This document shows, one piece after another, positions 62,510 to 64,000 of a DNA stretch of 64,000 nt. The notes beneath the pieces are model-generated. The model made no database searches, was not told the DNA's origin, and saw only the letters and a program-made list of their open reading frames with translations. The position numbers were made by a program, and so were the translations under genes. Position 1 is the stretch's first letter; every line of letters starts with the position of its first letter. Source of the DNA: CAYVQE01 sp964633205 (GTDB taxonomy: Bacteria > Myxococcota > B64-G9); contig CAZWFN010000010.1 of assembly GCA_964633205.1 (NCBI GenBank), positions 1 through 64,000 of the forward strand, given 5' to 3'.

Positions 62510-62833
62510 TTAGTCCTTGTCGAAGCTTTCGTTGCACTTGGGGCAATACCGCCGCCGCTTGCCTTCCTCGATCTCGCGCATCTTGGCCTTGGTCGGCTGG
62601 TTGCAGTGGCTGCAGACCAAACGCACATTCGAGATGTCGATCGGCGCCGCCAGCTCGATGATTCCGCCCTGCGGGGCCTTGGGATCACCGCCCGCCTTGA
62701 CGTGCCGCTTGACCACATTGACGCCTTCGACCCGAATCCGGCGGCGCCCGTCGAGCAGCTCCATGACCTTGCCCTGGCTGCCCTTGTCGCGGCCCGACCG
62801 GATTTGCACTATGTCGTTCTTTCTGATTCGCAT
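62510..62833 (-). CDS. rplX: Ribosomal protein L24 with C-terminal zinc-ribbon-like Cys
   Basis: 107 residues. KOW motif IVQIRSGRDKGSQGKVMELL at the start. Two CxxC pairs (CSHC and CPKC) in the C-terminal part could bind zinc; E. coli L24 lacks them. Initiates large-subunit assembly. Confidence 0.97.
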   Translation of the reverse strand: MRIRKNDIVQIRSGRDKGSQGKVMELLDGRRRIRVEGVNVVKRHVKAGGDPKAPQGGIIELAAPIDISNVRLVCSHCNQPTKAKMREIEEGKRRRYCPKCNESFDKD

Positions 62834-62855
62834 CGTCCGCCTCTCATCCCCATTT

Positions 62856-63224
62856 TCAGAGCACTTCAGGGGCCAGCGAGATGATTCGCATGAAGCGTTT
62901 GCCGCGCAACTCGCGGGCCACCGGGCCGAAGATGCGGGTCCCGATCGGCTCGAACTGCGGCGAGATCAGCACAGCCGAGTTGTCGTCGAACTTGATGTAG
63001 GTGCCGTCGGGCCGACCGACCTCTTTGGCGGTGCGCACGATGACCGCCCGTCGAATCTCGCCCTTCTTGACCTTGGACTCGGGCAGCGCTTCCTTGACCG
63101 AGACCACGATGATGTCTCCCAGTCCGGCGTACTTGCGCTTCGAGCCGCCCAGAACCTTGATGCACTGGACCCGCTTCGCCCCCGAGTTGTCAGCCACGTT
63201 GAGCACCGTTTGCATCTGGATCAT
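62856..63224 (-). CDS. rplN: Ribosomal protein L14
   Basis: 122 residues. Starts MIQMQTVLNVADNSGAKRVQ, with the family core DIIVVSVKEALPESKVKKGE. The length matches the normal 122-123. Confidence 0.98.
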   Translation of the reverse strand: MIQMQTVLNVADNSGAKRVQCIKVLGGSKRKYAGLGDIIVVSVKEALPESKVKKGEIRRAVIVRTAKEVGRPDGTYIKFDDNSAVLISPQFEPIGTRIFGPVARELRGKRFMRIISLAPEVL

Positions 63225-63282
63225 GGCCCGTCTCCTTGCAACCTTTCGCTGCGACCCGCACCCCCGGACATCGGGGTGCGGC

Positions 63283-63549
63283 TCAGCTTACGGCTTTCTC
63301 GAGGATCTTGCGCACCCGCCAGCGCTTGGTCTTGCTCAGCGGCCGGGTCTCGATGATCTCGACTCGATCACCGATCCGGCAGTGGTTCTCAGCGTCGTGG
63401 GCCTTGAACCGCCGCCGACGGCGCAGGTACTTCTTGTATCTTGGGTGCAGCACCGTGGTGCGGACCTCTACCACCACGGTCTTGTTCATCTTGTCACCGA
63501 CCACCAAGCCGGTCTGGATCTTGTGATTTGCTCTGCCCGTGTCTGCCAT
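63283..63549 (-). CDS. rpsQ: Ribosomal protein S17
   Basis: 88 residues from ATG 63549. The core KIQTGLVVGDKMNKTVVVEV and the end GDRVEIIETRPLSKTKRWRV are typical. A GTG at 63585, overlapping the rpmC stop, would add 12 residues and is possible. Confidence 0.96.
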   Translation of the reverse strand: MADTGRANHKIQTGLVVGDKMNKTVVVEVRTTVLHPRYKKYLRRRRRFKAHDAENHCRIGDRVEIIETRPLSKTKRWRVRKILEKAVS

Positions 63550-63581
63550 GACTCGCTCAACCCCTCGTTGCGACGCGCCGC

Positions 63582-63812
63582 TCACTCTGCAGCGTCGGCA
63601 CCCTTGCCGACCACACGGCGGATGCCCAGCTCATGCTCTTTCAAGATCGTCTTGACCCGAGCGAGGTTTCGTTTGGCCTGACCCAGGCGCGAAACGTCGT
63701 CCAACTGGCCCGTCGCTTGCTGAAAGCGCAGGTTGAAAACGTCCTGCCGCAGATCCAGAACGGTCTGCTGCAGCTCCTCGTAGGTCCGCTCCCGGTATTC
63801 CACGGCCTTCAT
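63582..63812 (-). CDS. rpmC: Ribosomal protein L29
   Basis: 76 residues. Two long helices with RQDVFNLRFQQATGQLDD and the following basic helix, the family core. It sits at the peptide exit tunnel. The start overlaps the rplP stop (ATGA). Confidence 0.96.
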   Translation of the reverse strand: MKAVEYRERTYEELQQTVLDLRQDVFNLRFQQATGQLDDVSRLGQAKRNLARVKTILKEHELGIRRVVGKGADAAE

Positions 63813-64000
63813 AGCTCATCACTCCGGAAGACGACGCGCGTGGCGATCGGCAGTTTGTGCGCCGCGCGCCGAAACGCCTCGCTGGCCACATCCTGGTTCA
63901 CTCCAGCCATCTCGAACATGATCCGACCCGGCTTGACCACCGCCACCCAGAACTCGGGGGCTCCCTTGCCCTTGCCCATCCGGGTCTCGAGCGGCTTCTT
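63809..64000 (-). CDS. rplP: Ribosomal protein L16, C-terminal part (runs off the window)
   Basis: The last about 63 residues are present: LETRMGKGKGAPEFWVAVV, PGRIMFEMAGV and the EAFRRAAHKLPIATRVV end are diagnostic. The start lies beyond the window edge, presumably preceded by rpsC and the S10 cluster. Confidence 0.96.
   Translation of the reverse strand, partial: KKPLETRMGKGKGAPEFWVAVVKPGRIMFEMAGVNQDVASEAFRRAAHKLPIATRVVFRSDEL

Overview
The window is GC-rich, gene-dense DNA from a Gram-negative bacterium. It carries an LpxH-type lipid A enzyme, many lipoproteins and a PBP1A. The best guess is a Myxococcota-like (former Deltaproteobacteria) lineage. The grounds are a MYXO-CTERM-type C-terminal tail on a secreted protease, HEAT-repeat and Cys-rich lipoproteins, FHA proteins fused to Tad-pilus genes, ASH/FG-GAP surface lipoproteins, and a membrane protein ending like the Myxococcus MXAN_5187 family. 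A run of exactly 100 N inside a Lys/Ala repeat gene shows this is a draft assembly, possibly a metagenome bin. No rRNA, CRISPR array, phage or transposase gene was seen.

Layout. 0.1-2.6 kb: two secreted Cys-rich proteins, convergent and overlapping at their 3' ends. 2.8-6.3 kb: tRNA-Lys with a strong terminator, a NodIJ-type ABC exporter, RdgB and a peptidoglycan amidase. 6.4-11 kb: a small duplicated protein, two HEAT-repeat proteins and a TPR/double cyclic-nucleotide-binding protein. 11-13.3 kb: TrmB, an LpxH-like hydrolase and a UbiA-family prenyltransferase. 13.4-17.3 kb: a cupredoxin-like protein, an MXAN_5187-like membrane protein and a wrecked NSS symporter beside its intact small subunit. 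17.3-19 kb: a DsbA-like protein and a histone-H1-like protein broken by the gap.

19-26.3 kb is a tightly coupled operon: PBP1A, an FG-GAP secreted protein, a family-5 peptide-binding protein without a permease, and an NtrY-like histidine kinase without a regulator. 26.4-34.6 kb has a TPR lipoprotein and part of a Tad/Flp pilus locus (CpaB, TadB, TadC, two FHA proteins) behind one good promoter. 34.8-39.6 kb holds a zinc-ribbon protein, a DUF2085 protein, two stand-alone MshEN proteins and a PilZ protein, i.e. three predicted c-di-GMP receptors beside the pilus genes.

39.9-44.5 kb: a large GT-C/YfhO-like membrane protein, YjbQ, TruD and small ORFs. 44.5-52.3 kb: a 1334-residue ASH/FG-GAP lipoprotein downstream of an ECF sigma factor and a fused anti-sigma/FecR/PEGA/TPR protein. 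From 53.8 kb to the end (all minus strand) runs the ribosomal spc/alpha cluster rplP to rplQ with secY, map and rpoA, lacking adk and infA.

The most unusual non-coding signal is a nested palindromic repeat family. Two full copies flank the PilZ gene (38.7 and 39.75 kb) and a half copy lies at 52.4 kb. The full copies differ mainly by base changes that are compensated on the opposite arm, so the fold is conserved although the sequence is not.
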